64,000 bases of DNA from Bacillus sp. USDA818B3_A. Lineage in GTDB: Bacteria > Bacillota > Bacilli > Bacillales > Cytobacillaceae. The stretch is from NCBI RefSeq assembly GCF_009928415.1, contig NZ_JAABNN010000005.1, positions 124,001-188,000 on the forward strand. Direction: 5' to 3'. Numbering within the stretch: the first letter of the stretch is position 1; every line of letters begins with the position of its first letter. Position numbers and translations under genes: made by a program. Positions 33,886 through 43,057 of the stretch are shown piece by piece. The notes beneath the pieces were generated by a model, which made no database searches, was not told the origin of the DNA, and saw only the letters and a list, made by a program, of their open reading frames with translations.

Positions 33886-34008
33886 AACTTAAGACCCTTA
33901 AGTAATGTGGTTCGTTTTGTCAAAGAATTAAATGCGGAGGGCAAATTGATCGCTGGAATTTCTCATGGACCACAGGTCATGATCAGTGCAGATGTTTTAA
34001 CTATTTAA
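33886..34008 (+). pseudogene. Remnant of a DJ-1/PfpI family gene
   Basis: The frame reads RPLSNVVRFVKELNAEGKLI then AGISHGPQVMISADVL and stops at 34006. AG(I/A)CHGPQ.LISAD is the nucleophile elbow of PfpI-type proteins (Bacillus YfkM/YraA); here the catalytic Cys codon reads Ser and both flanks are lost. No start or ribosome binding site is visible. The 154-bp repeat array begins 8 bp after the stop. Confidence 0.7.
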
Positions 34009-34016
34009 TTAAATAA

Positions 34017-34490
34017 ATGTCCAATAGACAGGGTCTATTGGACAAAAATCTCTCTAATCTATTGAATTTGTCTTTTAGAAGACAGCTATTGGACAAATTT
34101 CACGAATGATTGGATAAATTGTCCAATAGGTTTAACTCTATAAGACAGATTCTTTATTATAATTGAAAAAATGTCCAATAGGCAGGGTCTATTGGACAAA
34201 AACTCCTCTAATCTATTGAATTTGTCTTTTATAAGACAGTTATTGGACAAATTACACAAATCCTTGGATAAATTGTCCAATAGGTACAACGCTATAAGAC
34301 AATTACTTCTTTTTAACCGAAAAAATGTCCAATAGGGAGGGCCTATTGGACAAAGTTTCCTCTAACCTATTGAATTTGTCTTTTAGAAAACAGCTAATGG
34401 ACAAATTTCGCGAATCCTTGGATAAATTGTCTAATAGCTGTCTCCTTAATGGACATTTCCTTCTTATAAACACTAATTTGTCCAATAATC
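34017..34490. repeat. Three tandem 154-bp units rich in inverted repeats
   Basis: Units start at 34017, 34171 and 34325, exactly 154 bp apart; the third decays near its end. Each opens with GTCCAATAG-(7 nt)-CTATTGGAC, a 9-bp stem, then CTAATCTATTGAATTTGTCTT, and holds a second dyad CTATTGGACAA / TTGTCCAATAG with a 22-nt loop (34086-34129 in the first). The array lies between the purU stop and the PfpI remnant. Open frames across it on the minus strand are by-products of the repetition. Confidence 0.92.
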
Positions 34491-34497
34491 TTATTAA

Positions 34498-35397
34498 TTA
34501 GAACACAATCGTCTTATTTTGATGAACAATAATTCGGTCTTCGATATGCCATTTTACAGCCCGAGCCAGCACGCTTCGTTCAATTCTCCGGCCGATTTTT
34601 TTAAGACTATCCACATTATCATGATGGCCTACCCGGCTGATATCCTGTTCGATAATCGGGCCTTCATCAAGGTCATTGGTCACATAATGCGAGGTCGCAC
34701 CAATTAATTTCACCCCGCGATTGAACGCGCGCTCATACGGCCTGGCCCCAACAAACGCAGGTAGAAACGAATGGTGAATATTAATAATTTTATTTGGATT
34801 TTCCTCAATAAAATTCGGCGTTAAAATTTGCATATAACGAGCCAATACGATGAAATCGATCTCATGCTCTTTTAAAAGCTTAAGCTGTTCGGCTTCTGCT
34901 TGTTGACGAATTTCCTTGTTAGCCGGTATGTAATAAAACGGGATATTAAGCCCCTCAACGACCTCTCGTGCATTTTCATGATTACTCACGACAAGAGCAA
35001 TGTCAGCCATTAAATCTCCACTTTGCCATTCCCATAAAAGTTCGAGCAAGCAGTGAAGTTCTTTCGATACAAAGATCGCAGCCTTCTTGATATTGTGGAC
35101 ATGCGTAAATTTCCATTCCATCGAAAAATTCTCAGCAATATCATTAAACTGGCTTTCCATATCTTTTGCTTTTTCCGTTAACCCAGGGCACTCGAATTCA
35201 ATCCGAATGAAAAAGATGCCTCCCTCAGGATTGGTGGAATACTGGCTGGATTCAATAATGTTGGCATTATGGGAAAATAAAAATTTTGAAATGGCAGAAA
35301 CAATGCCTGGCTGGTCCGGACAGCTTACTAGAAGCCGGCCGCGGTTCTTATTTTGTTCTTGGAATAATTCAATTTGGTCTTTTATAAATGCATTCAT
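34498..35397 (-). CDS. purU: Formyltetrahydrofolate deformylase
   Basis: A 299-residue enzyme hydrolysing 10-formyl-THF to THF and formate, balancing one-carbon pools. An N-terminal ACT domain (about 18-100, RLLVSCPDQPGIVSAISKFL) precedes the formyltransferase-fold domain with VLARYMQIL, INIHHSFLPAFVGARPY and the Asp segment DLDEGPIIEQDI. GAGAGG lies 8 bases before the ATG. It is a single-gene unit whose transcript would run into the 154-bp array, since no ordinary terminator was found. Confidence 0.95.
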   Translation of the reverse strand: MNAFIKDQIELFQEQNKNRGRLLVSCPDQPGIVSAISKFLFSHNANIIESSQYSTNPEGGIFFIRIEFECPGLTEKAKDMESQFNDIAENFSMEWKFTHVHNIKKAAIFVSKELHCLLELLWEWQSGDLMADIALVVSNHENAREVVEGLNIPFYYIPANKEIRQQAEAEQLKLLKEHEIDFIVLARYMQILTPNFIEENPNKIINIHHSFLPAFVGARPYERAFNRGVKLIGATSHYVTNDLDEGPIIEQDISRVGHHDNVDSLKKIGRRIERSVLARAVKWHIEDRIIVHQNKTIVF

Positions 35398-35494
35398 CTC
35401 TTAAACCTCTCAATCTTGTTTGAAACATTATACCTGAAAAACTCACAATAGTTAATAAAAATTATTTGAAAATTCTTTATGCATAAAAAAATAC

Positions 35495-35516
35495 CAGGTT
35501 CCTGTGAAAGAACCTG
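35495..35516. terminator. Terminator of the D-amino-acid cluster
   Basis: A 7-bp stem CAGGTTC / GAACCTG with an 8-nt loop is flanked by A- and T-runs and lies just after the dehydrogenase stop, between it and purU. Confidence 0.8.
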
Positions 35517-35533
35517 ATTTTTAAAAAACGATC

Positions 35534-36529
35534 CTAATATCCTAATTCTTTGTTTACTACATTAAGGAGCGGTTTCCCTGCATAGAAACGTTTTAGGTTT
35601 TCTAAAATTAATTCCATAACCCGCTCTGAATGATTTGCAGAGTTGTAGGCATTGTGCGGGGAGACAATCACATTATCCATAAACCAAAACGGATGATCTT
35701 TTGGTAATGGCTCGACTTCAAATACATCCAGCCCCGCCCCTGCTATTATTCCACTCTGCAAATATTCCACTAAATCCTCTTCAGCAATCGTGTTCCCGCG
35801 TCCAACATTGATTAAATAGCTGTCCTTTTTCATTTTTTCAAAGCGTTCTTTATTCATAAAATGGATCGTTTCGTCTGTGGAAGGAAGCGCAATAACGACA
35901 TAATCAGATTTTGAAAGGACGTCATCCACCTGATCCATACCCACCACTAGATCGGCAGGTTCGTATTCCTTGTTCTTCTTAGCAGGATTCCTGCGGCAGC
36001 CAATCACCTTCATATCTAACCCTTTACATCGTTTCGCAATCTCATAGCCGATTTCTCCGTATCCAATAATCCCGACAGTGGAGCCTGCAAGCGTTCTGAC
36101 TGGCAGCACTTTACACCAGTCCTGCGTTCGTTGGTTTCTCACCATTGCCGGTACCGCTCTGGCAAATGCGGAGATTAATGCAATCGTGTGTTCAGCTATG
36201 GGGACAGAGGTACATCCTTTGGCGTTAGTAATGATAACGTCACTGTTTTTCACCTCTTCGGTGAGCATCGCATCCAATCCAGCGCTAACGGAATGGACCC
36301 ATTTTACGTTTTTGGCTTTTTTTAATATGTTGAGGTTATCACGCATACCCAGGGTTAATACAACCTCGCAATCTGATAAATCTACGGTCACCTCTGGCTC
36401 AGGTTCATCAAATTTCCACGGCTCTACCACAATATTCGGACAAATCTCTTTAAATTGTTTCAGATATACCTCCGGAAGATCATAACGAATGTAAATGGAA
36501 GGAGAAACTTTTTTGGTCATTACCTTCAT
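35534..36529 (-). CDS. D-2-hydroxyacid dehydrogenase
   Basis: A 331-residue NAD(P)-dependent enzyme interconverting 2-keto acids and D-2-hydroxy acids. GIIGYGEIGYEIAKR is the nucleotide-binding loop, LINVGRGNTIAEEDL carries the catalytic Arg, GAGLDVFEVEPLP the Glu region and VSPHNAY the catalytic His. Its ATG overlaps the stop of the aminotransferase gene (ATGA), so the two are translationally coupled. With the two aminotransferases upstream it could reduce the keto acid made from a D-amino acid. Confidence 0.92.
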   Translation of the reverse strand: MKVMTKKVSPSIYIRYDLPEVYLKQFKEICPNIVVEPWKFDEPEPEVTVDLSDCEVVLTLGMRDNLNILKKAKNVKWVHSVSAGLDAMLTEEVKNSDVIITNAKGCTSVPIAEHTIALISAFARAVPAMVRNQRTQDWCKVLPVRTLAGSTVGIIGYGEIGYEIAKRCKGLDMKVIGCRRNPAKKNKEYEPADLVVGMDQVDDVLSKSDYVVIALPSTDETIHFMNKERFEKMKKDSYLINVGRGNTIAEEDLVEYLQSGIIAGAGLDVFEVEPLPKDHPFWFMDNVIVSPHNAYNSANHSERVMELILENLKRFYAGKPLLNVVNKELGY

Positions 36530-37749
36530 TTATTTCCCCCCTCTAAGACGAACATGCTTTGTTTATATTCTTGATAAGATTCTGCCAAACGCTCAATCCC
36601 CCGTTTAATTTCTTCCTCGCTGCAGTAGGTAAAACCGAGTCGGATATGATTTTTCTCATCGGCATTCAAATAAAAATGGGCTCCATCTAAATAGCTGACG
36701 CCTTTATTCAGTGATTGCTGCATAAACTGACTCGTATCTGTTCCTTCCGGGAAGGTTAACCAGAGGAAGAAGCCCCCGTCAGGCACAATATAAGAAACTT
36801 CCTCCTCAAAGGATTCCTCAATAGCCACTACCATGGCTTCCATTCTTGACCGATAAATGGAGTTAAGGAAGTCTACATGCTGATCAAAATCAATCGTTGA
36901 TAAAAATTGCGAAACCACTTCTTGAACATACACACTCGTCGAGCCATCCGATTTTAACATTCGCATTTTATTTATCAAGGGTTCACTCGCTACGGCCCAG
37001 CCCATGCGGATTCCCGGTGCGACAATTTTTGAGAACGTACTTAAATAAACGACACGTTCTGGTCCAAAAGAATAAATGGATGGGACATACTCCCCGGTAA
37101 AACTTAACTCCACATAGGCATCATCCTCAAGGACATAGAAGTTATATTCATACGCCAATTCCGCGAGTCTCTTTCTTCTTTCAATCGAAAGACTAACCCC
37201 TGTTGGATTGTGGTAATTTGGCATGACATAAACCATTTTTGGCATGTGGCCACCATTTTCTTTCACTTCCTGCAGCTTTTGCTCCACCAAATCAACCCTT
37301 AACCCATCTTCATCGACCGGAAAGGAAGTCAACTTTGTTTCTGCCAATAAAAACTGGCGGATGGCCCCGAAAAAGGACGGCCCTTCTACCCATACATGAT
37401 CGCCAGGGTCTGTCAGGGTTCTGGTCGCGATATCGATTGCTTGGCTTGAGCCGGCTGTAACGAGTATTTCATTCGTTTCAGCACGCACGGAACGCAACAT
37501 GGACCTTTGTTTAATCCATTCCGCAACGACAGTAGGCCCTGCCCCACCCCCGTATTCGAGCGGTTTGACTCCCCCTTTTTTAATCGCCTCCACGGAGGAC
37601 TCGATCATAAGGGAGAGATCAAAAGATTCTTTGGCCGGCAATCCAAAGGCCAGCGGGATTAAATCGGGATGCTGATCGGCAAAAGCAGCTGCGATTAAAG
37701 GGAGTTTTGGAAACCGTTTTGAATACGTAAATTCTTTTAAGATTGTCAT
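36526..37749 (-). CDS. PLP-dependent class I/II aminotransferase (LysN/MocR-like, no HTH)
   Basis: A 407-residue fold-type I aminotransferase. The PLP lysine is Lys241 in STFSKIVAPGIRMGW; VMPNYHNPTGVS, LEDDAYVEL and the C-terminal RLGFTYCSEEEI are intact. It resembles 2-aminoadipate/aromatic aminotransferases and the aminotransferase half of MocR regulators, but has no DNA-binding domain. Its place between dat and the dehydrogenase suggests transamination in the same pathway. AGGAGG precedes the ATG. Confidence 0.9.
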   Translation of the reverse strand: MTILKEFTYSKRFPKLPLIAAAFADQHPDLIPLAFGLPAKESFDLSLMIESSVEAIKKGGVKPLEYGGGAGPTVVAEWIKQRSMLRSVRAETNEILVTAGSSQAIDIATRTLTDPGDHVWVEGPSFFGAIRQFLLAETKLTSFPVDEDGLRVDLVEQKLQEVKENGGHMPKMVYVMPNYHNPTGVSLSIERRKRLAELAYEYNFYVLEDDAYVELSFTGEYVPSIYSFGPERVVYLSTFSKIVAPGIRMGWAVASEPLINKMRMLKSDGSTSVYVQEVVSQFLSTIDFDQHVDFLNSIYRSRMEAMVVAIEESFEEEVSYIVPDGGFFLWLTFPEGTDTSQFMQQSLNKGVSYLDGAHFYLNADEKNHIRLGFTYCSEEEIKRGIERLAESYQEYKQSMFVLEGGNK

Positions 37750-37811
37750 TTGATCATTCCTCCTAAAAGTAAGTTGTAACTATCAAATTTTTATTTCCAG
37801 TAATCTTCCTT

Positions 37812-38663
37812 TCAGGATGATGAAGGGATTACAGAACCTAACAATGATTCAAAGGCCGACTGCAATTGACGAGTATAAAAACCTGGGGATCCCTTCCCGA
37901 TCTTGACTTCGTCAATTTGAATCACGGGGCACACTTCTTGACCTGTATTTGTAATAAATACTTCATCCATTTCTATTAATTCCTCCATGGTAAAAGGTGT
38001 TTCTCGTAACGTTAAATTAGTATTCTTAATCAAACGCAATACCACTTGCCGGGTAATACCATTTAAAATAAGATGATTAGCAGGATGGGTATAGCAAAGA
38101 TTCCCTTTGATGGCAAAAACATTGGAACTGCTTCCTTCCGTTACCACGCCATCTCGGATCAAAATCGCTTCCGCCGCCCCTTGTTCGACGGCTTTTTGTC
38201 TCGCTAAAACATTTCCTAGCAAATTAAGACTCTTTATATCTACCCTAAGCCAGCGTATATCCTCTGCTGTAATAACTTTAATACCGTTTCTTATTTGCTC
38301 AAGCGGCCGCTTCATTTCACGAACGTATGCCACTAAGGTCGGCTCCGTTTTTTCCGGAAAGGCATGGAACCGGGGCGCCGTCCCTCGTGTGATTTGAATA
38401 TAAACCGATCCATCGGTAATCTGACTCTCTTTCAAAAGAAGCTGTAGATTTTCATAGAGTATGTCGATAGCTTGCGGCAGAGGCAGCATTAATTCTTTGG
38501 CACTGCGGATCAAACGTTCGAAATGCGCCTCCCATTCGAAAAAAACTCCATCATAAATTCGGATAACTTCGTAGATTCCATCCCCAAATTGAAAGCCCCG
38601 ATCCTCTATATCTACTGAAAAGCTTTCTCTAGGTACAATCCTGTTATTTAGCAAGATATTCAT
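37812..38663 (-). CDS. dat: D-amino-acid transaminase
   Basis: A 283-residue fold-type IV PLP enzyme that moves the amino group between D-amino acids and 2-keto acids. The opening NNRIVPRESFSVDIEDRGFQFGDGIYEVIRIYDG, the PLP lysine Lys144 in VDIKSLNLLGN, and EGSSSNVFAIK / NGITRQVVLRL are typical of Dat. GAAAAGGAGA precedes the ATG, which lies inside the end of the MFS gene (20-bp overlap). It may supply D-glutamate or D-alanine, or, as the neighbours suggest, catabolise imported D-amino acids. Confidence 0.93.
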   Translation of the reverse strand: MNILLNNRIVPRESFSVDIEDRGFQFGDGIYEVIRIYDGVFFEWEAHFERLIRSAKELMLPLPQAIDILYENLQLLLKESQITDGSVYIQITRGTAPRFHAFPEKTEPTLVAYVREMKRPLEQIRNGIKVITAEDIRWLRVDIKSLNLLGNVLARQKAVEQGAAEAILIRDGVVTEGSSSNVFAIKGNLCYTHPANHLILNGITRQVVLRLIKNTNLTLRETPFTMEELIEMDEVFITNTGQEVCPVIQIDEVKIGKGSPGFYTRQLQSAFESLLGSVIPSSS

Positions 38664-39840
38664 TACCAGTCTCCTTTTCTCGCATCAATGATTGACTTTC
38701 TTTTTTTAGACTGAACACTATAAAGATGAAGAGAACCAAGCAAATGCATGTTGAAAAAATAAACGGGGCCGATGGATGGAACAGGAAAATCCAGCCGGCA
38801 AACAGCGGCCCCACACTTCTGCCGAAGCTATCCATGGATTGCTGAAACCCCATCACCGTCCCTTGCCCGACCGCCTCCTGTTTGGATAAAAGCGAGATAA
38901 TCGTTGGTCTTGCAATCGCCTGCCCTGCTCCAACCAAGAGGCAGCCAGCAAAAACCATCCATGTCGAAACCGCAAAAGCGATGCAGGCAAACCCGAGCAT
39001 TTCTACTATTAACCCCATTTTCGTAATCGAAATTTCATGAAGTTTTGCAAGGATGACTCCCATAAAAAACAGCTGAATGACTACGGAAGAGAGGGATTGA
39101 GCACTAAAGGCAAACCCTGTTTCACTAGCCGATGATGAAAACCGTTCAATCATAAAATATCCTAGAACTCCAAACAAACTGGAGGTTGAAACTGCCAACC
39201 CGAAGGTAATGAGCAACAGATGACGGTATCCTGGTTTCACCATATGTTTAATGGAATCTTTAAAGGAGATCTCCTTCAGCTTTTGGTTCTTCTGTTCAGG
39301 TTCTTGCAGAAGGAAATGAGCAAAAGGGATGGTCAAGAGACTAAGCAATCCGGCCGCAATAAAAGGGGCATGTAACCCGAGCGGTGAAAACATGGCACCT
39401 ACGGTTGGTCCGCAAAGGAAACCAAGAGCATTGGCAGCCCCCATGCTGGCTATAGCGCGGCTCCGTTTTTCTTTTTCATGTGTATCAATCACAAGTGCCA
39501 GGGCAGCAGGCTGTGTTCCGCTCGAAATAATCGCTCCGATGATTCGAATCACGAGCAGCTGCAGGTAGGATTCAGCGAAAATCATTAATAAAAAAGCAAT
39601 CCCGAACCCAATTAATCCAATCAGCAGAACCGGTTTCCGGCCGATGCGGTCAATCAGGCTTCCCCAAAACGGAACGACAAGGAATTGGGTTAACGCCCAG
39701 CCGGTAATCAGACTGCCCATTTGAAATGAGCTCAGTCCCAAATGATCGGCTAAGTATGGCAAGGCCGGGAGTACGATGCCGTACCCTGTCATGGAGAGGA
39801 ACATAATGAAAGCTAGTAAGTAAAACGACTTTCTTGTCAT
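38644..39840 (-). CDS. MFS transporter (drug:H+ antiporter type)
   Basis: A 398-residue carrier with about 12 helices. WGSLIDRIGRKPVLLIGLIGFG is the inter-helix 2/3 motif A, RIIGAIISSGTQPAALALVIDT resembles TetA-type helix 4-5, and the N-terminal YGIVLPALPYLADHLGLSS is typical of DHA1 exporters. It overlaps dat and so belongs to the same transcript. It could export a product of the pathway. AGAAAGGAC precedes the ATG. The repeat at 39.98-40.07 kb lies just upstream. Confidence 0.88.
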   Translation of the reverse strand: MTRKSFYLLAFIMFLSMTGYGIVLPALPYLADHLGLSSFQMGSLITGWALTQFLVVPFWGSLIDRIGRKPVLLIGLIGFGIAFLLMIFAESYLQLLVIRIIGAIISSGTQPAALALVIDTHEKEKRSRAIASMGAANALGFLCGPTVGAMFSPLGLHAPFIAAGLLSLLTIPFAHFLLQEPEQKNQKLKEISFKDSIKHMVKPGYRHLLLITFGLAVSTSSLFGVLGYFMIERFSSSASETGFAFSAQSLSSVVIQLFFMGVILAKLHEISITKMGLIVEMLGFACIAFAVSTWMVFAGCLLVGAGQAIARPTIISLLSKQEAVGQGTVMGFQQSMDSFGRSVGPLFAGWIFLFHPSAPFIFSTCICLVLFIFIVFSLKKESQSLMREKETGNEYLAK

Positions 39841-39980
39841 GGTAAGTCCTTTCTAATGAAGGCTGCTTTTTTAGATGTAAACTTTTTTGATAGAATTAGT
39901 TAATAACTGCCGATATATCCCCATAGACCTCCTAATAGTGCCAAACCACTTTATATATATTTGTGGTTAATTTAAAGAAT

Positions 39981-40071
39981 CGCTGATAAATTTAAATTTC
40001 CGCTGATAAGTTTCTAGAAACCGCTGATATTTCGGTTAATATCGCTGATATCAGCGTAAAAACCGCTGATA
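39981..40071. repeat. Five CGCTGATA words at 20-21-bp spacing
   Basis: CGCTGATA occurs at 39981, 40001, 40022, 40043 and 40064, i.e. two helical turns apart. The fourth is part of the palindrome CGCTGATATCAGCG. The block is framed by direct copies of ATAGACCTCC at 39923-39932 and 40079-40088. It lies between the OppF-type gene and the MFS gene. Confidence 0.85.
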
Positions 40072-40106
40072 AAACCTTATAGACCTCCGAACAGGTAATT
40101 CCAACC

Positions 40107-41099
40107 CTACATTAAATGGCAGGCAAGCTGATGACCGCCCCCAATGTCTTTAATCACCGGTTCCTCCACCGAACACTGCTCCGTTTTAAACGGACAGCGG
40201 GTATGAAAACGGCAGCCGCTTGGCGGATTCAACGGTGTTGGCAGCTCCCCTTCAAGAACAATCCGTTCCAGCTGATCTTTTTCATGAATCATCGGACGAG
40301 CAGACAATAACGCTTTTGTATATGGATGCTTAGGCCTGTTAAAAAGATCTTCGGTATCTGCAATTTCCACCAGCTTACCTAGATACATCACACCCACGCG
40401 GTCTGAAATATGTTTTACCACACTTAAATCGTGAGAAATAAATAAGTAGGTTAAGTTGAATTCCTTCTGCAAATCTTGAAACAGGTTGATGACCTGCGCT
40501 TGGACGGATACATCAAGGGCCGATACCGGCTCATCACAAATGACAAGCTTCGGATTAAGGGCAAGCGCCTTGGCAATCCCAATCCGCTGCCTTTGTCCGC
40601 CCGAGAATTCATGGGGATACCGATTCTTCATTCTTGCAGAAAGACCCACGGTTTCCATCAAACTCTCGACTCGTTTCACCCGTTCCGCATTTGTCCCAAC
40701 CTTATGTATATGAAGGGGTTCAGCGATAATTTCTGCCACGGTCATCCGAGGATGGAGGGATGCATAAGGATCTTGGAAAACAATCTGCATCTCCCTTCTC
40801 GCCTTCTTTAATACCTGATTCGAATGCTCCAATATATTTTTTCCTTCAAAAAGAACTTTGCCATCGGTTGGTTCTATCAAACGCAAAAGCGACCGTCCCG
40901 TTGTGCTTTTTCCGCAGCCGGACTCCCCGACAAGAGCCAATGTCTCGCCTCGATAAATCGTAAAGTTGACATCGTCCACTGCCTTCACAACCGGAGGCGC
41001 CTGACCCTTTAAGCGGTTTAGTAATCCATGTTTCACAGGATAGTATTTTTTCAAATGACTAATTTCCATTAATGGTTCTTTCTCAGCTAACAATGCCAT
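40107..41099 (-). CDS. OppF/DppF-type ABC transporter ATPase
   Basis: A 330-residue ATPase of a peptide/nickel-type importer. Walker [10 protein letters not shown], signature FSGGQRQR, Walker B LVICDEP and the C-terminal oligopeptide-transport extension with the Cys pattern [15 protein letters not shown]...ACHL are present. That Cys cluster is the iron-sulfur-type motif common in Dpp/Opp ATPases. The start overlaps the end of the OppD-type gene by 17 bp. It pairs with OppD as a heterodimer. Confidence 0.92.
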   Translation of the reverse strand: MALLAEKEPLMEISHLKKYYPVKHGLLNRLKGQAPPVVKAVDDVNFTIYRGETLALVGESGCGKSTTGRSLLRLIEPTDGKVLFEGKNILEHSNQVLKKARREMQIVFQDPYASLHPRMTVAEIIAEPLHIHKVGTNAERVKRVESLMETVGLSARMKNRYPHEFSGGQRQRIGIAKALALNPKLVICDEPVSALDVSVQAQVINLFQDLQKEFNLTYLFISHDLSVVKHISDRVGVMYLGKLVEIADTEDLFNRPKHPYTKALLSARPMIHEKDQLERIVLEGELPTPLNPPSGCRFHTRCPFKTEQCSVEEPVIKDIGGGHQLACHLM

Positions 41100-42087
41100 T
41101 TACTCCTCCCCCTTCCATGATTTCTTTATGGCGAAAACAACTTACTTTTCTTCCGTCTTCTAAATCCATCAATGGTGGTTCTTGATTGACACACTGTTGA
41201 ATCGCATAAGGGCAGCGATCATGAAACACACAGCCAGTTACCATTTCATCCGGTAATGGAACCCGGCCTGGAATGGAATAAATCCGTTCACTTTGTTCCT
41301 CAATCGAGGTTACCGATTGCAGAAGGCCCTTCGTGTAAGGGTGCAGCGGGGCAGCAAATAATTGATCTTTGCTTGCTTCTTCCATTACCTTTCCCGCATA
41401 CATAACAATGACTTTTTGGCAGTAATTGGCGACCACCCCTAAATCATGCGTAATTAATATCATGGACATATCCATTTTCTTCGAGACGCCTGCTAGTAGG
41501 TCCAAGATTTGCGCCTGAATGGTTACATCAAGGGCTGTTGTTGGTTCATCGGCAATCAATAATCTTGGCTCACAGGATAAGGCCATCGCAATCATTGCCC
41601 TTTGTCTCATTCCCCCGGATAATTCATGTGGATAAGCTTTCAATCTTTGTTCTGGAGAGGGTATTCCCACAAGCTTCAACATCTCAACTGCTTTTTCGGC
41701 AGCTTTCTTTTTACTGATGGATTGATGGGCAAGAATCTGTTCCGTGATTTGCCTGCCAATCGTCAGGAGCGGGTTTAAGGCGGTCATCGGTTCTTGAAAA
41801 ATCATTGCGATATCATTCCCGCGAAGTCCCCGCCAGTCTTGCTTGGTATGGGTTAGCAGGTTATCTCCTTCCCACAAAATCTCACCATTTGTGGCAACTA
41901 GCCCCTTGTTTTTTAATAAACCCATAATCGCTAAGGAGGTCATGCTTTTTCCACAGCCCGACTCTCCGACAATCCCAAGACTTTCTCCTTTTTCAAGTGA
42001 AAAATGAACCCCTTTTAATACATCAGTAACTTCATCATTTTTACGAAAACCAACCCGTAAATCCCGGATATCAAGCAGAGCAGACAT
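41083..42087 (-). CDS. OppD/DppD-type ABC transporter ATPase
   Basis: A 334-residue ATPase, partner of the next gene. Walker A is GESGCGKSM, signature LSGGMRQR, Walker B LLIADEP, and the C-terminal tail [15 protein letters not shown]...CFRHKE has the same Cys pattern. AAAGGGG precedes the ATG, which lies 17 bp after the permease stop. It energises import of a peptide-like substrate across the membrane. Confidence 0.92.
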   Translation of the reverse strand: MSALLDIRDLRVGFRKNDEVTDVLKGVHFSLEKGESLGIVGESGCGKSMTSLAIMGLLKNKGLVATNGEILWEGDNLLTHTKQDWRGLRGNDIAMIFQEPMTALNPLLTIGRQITEQILAHQSISKKKAAEKAVEMLKLVGIPSPEQRLKAYPHELSGGMRQRAMIAMALSCEPRLLIADEPTTALDVTIQAQILDLLAGVSKKMDMSMILITHDLGVVANYCQKVIVMYAGKVMEEASKDQLFAAPLHPYTKGLLQSVTSIEEQSERIYSIPGRVPLPDEMVTGCVFHDRCPYAIQQCVNQEPPLMDLEDGRKVSCFRHKEIMEGGGVNGIVS

Positions 42088-42104
42088 GTGACCAGACCCC
42101 TTTC

Positions 42105-42989
42105 CTATTTGGAAGATTTCATTTTCGGATCGAAGTAATCGCGAAGAACATCTCCCAGTAAATTAATCCCTAATATCGTGACAAACATGACCGCACCAGG
42201 AGCGAACAAATACCACGGGGCAAAGAACATATAATCCTTTCCTTGATTCACCATGGATCCCCAGCTGGGATCTGGCGGCTGCACCCCTAAACCAAGAAAG
42301 CTTAAACTGGATTCGGCTAGGATTGTGGTAGCCATCCCGAGTGTCATTAAAACAGCGATATTTCCGTAGCAGTTCGGGAGGATGTATCGAAATAGAATCC
42401 GGCCGACACTAGCACCCAGGGCATGACCGCCTTCCACAAATTCCCGCTCCTTTAAGGACATGGTCTGCGAGCGGACCAGCCGGCAGACTTCCGGCCAACT
42501 GACAATACCTAAGGCAAGGATAAGATTGAATATACTTGGTCCAAGTGCTGCCATGATTGCGATGGCGAACAATAGACCTGGGAAACTGAACATAATATTG
42601 GTTACCGCCATGATCACTTTATCTGTTTTCCCTCCAAAGTAACCCGAAATCAGTCCTAACATTGCACCGATGACAACAGACATCAATTGAACCGCAACGG
42701 CTATTAATAAAGATTTTTGTCCCCCATACAAGACCCGGGTAAATAAATCCCGGCCTAGATGATCGGTACCAAACCAGTGGGCTGCACTTGGCGCCTGCAA
42801 TACCCGGGTCAGGTCATTGGTATTCGGATTATAGTTTGTTAAGAGGGGAGCACAAATGGTCCCCGCTAAGACAAGTCCAGCAATCCCAATGCCTATCATG
42901 GAAAATGAGAGTTTAATGGTTTTTTTCCTTGCTTTTTGCCGCGGAAAAGTGGACGTTTGCTCCAACACGTGTGTTTCAACAGTTTCCAT
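42105..42989 (-). CDS. OppC/DppC-type ABC permease
   Basis: A 294-residue permease with an N-terminal cytoplasmic stretch, one helix, a periplasm-type loop containing HWFGTDHLGRDLFTRVLYGGQ (the OppC signature) and five further helices. The coupling loop is VEGGHALGASVGRILFRYILPN. The ATG at 42989, preceded by GAGGAGAGG, is preferred over one at 43028. It forms the channel with the DppB-type protein encoded just upstream. Confidence 0.92.
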   Translation of the reverse strand: METVETHVLEQTSTFPRQKARKKTIKLSFSMIGIGIAGLVLAGTICAPLLTNYNPNTNDLTRVLQAPSAAHWFGTDHLGRDLFTRVLYGGQKSLLIAVAVQLMSVVIGAMLGLISGYFGGKTDKVIMAVTNIMFSFPGLLFAIAIMAALGPSIFNLILALGIVSWPEVCRLVRSQTMSLKEREFVEGGHALGASVGRILFRYILPNCYGNIAVLMTLGMATTILAESSLSFLGLGVQPPDPSWGSMVNQGKDYMFFAPWYLFAPGAVMFVTILGINLLGDVLRDYFDPKMKSSK

Positions 42990-43057
42990 TACAATCCTCT
43001 CCTCTGTGGAAAATCCTCCATCGTCCATTTACGAGGCAATGGAGGCCGTTTGCTTTT

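Noticed and set aside
34086..34485. Two minus-strand frames encoding similar 60-67-residue peptides in the 154-bp array
   Set aside because: The peptides repeat because the DNA repeats; the period is not a multiple of three, so they lie in different frames, and neither has a ribosome binding site.
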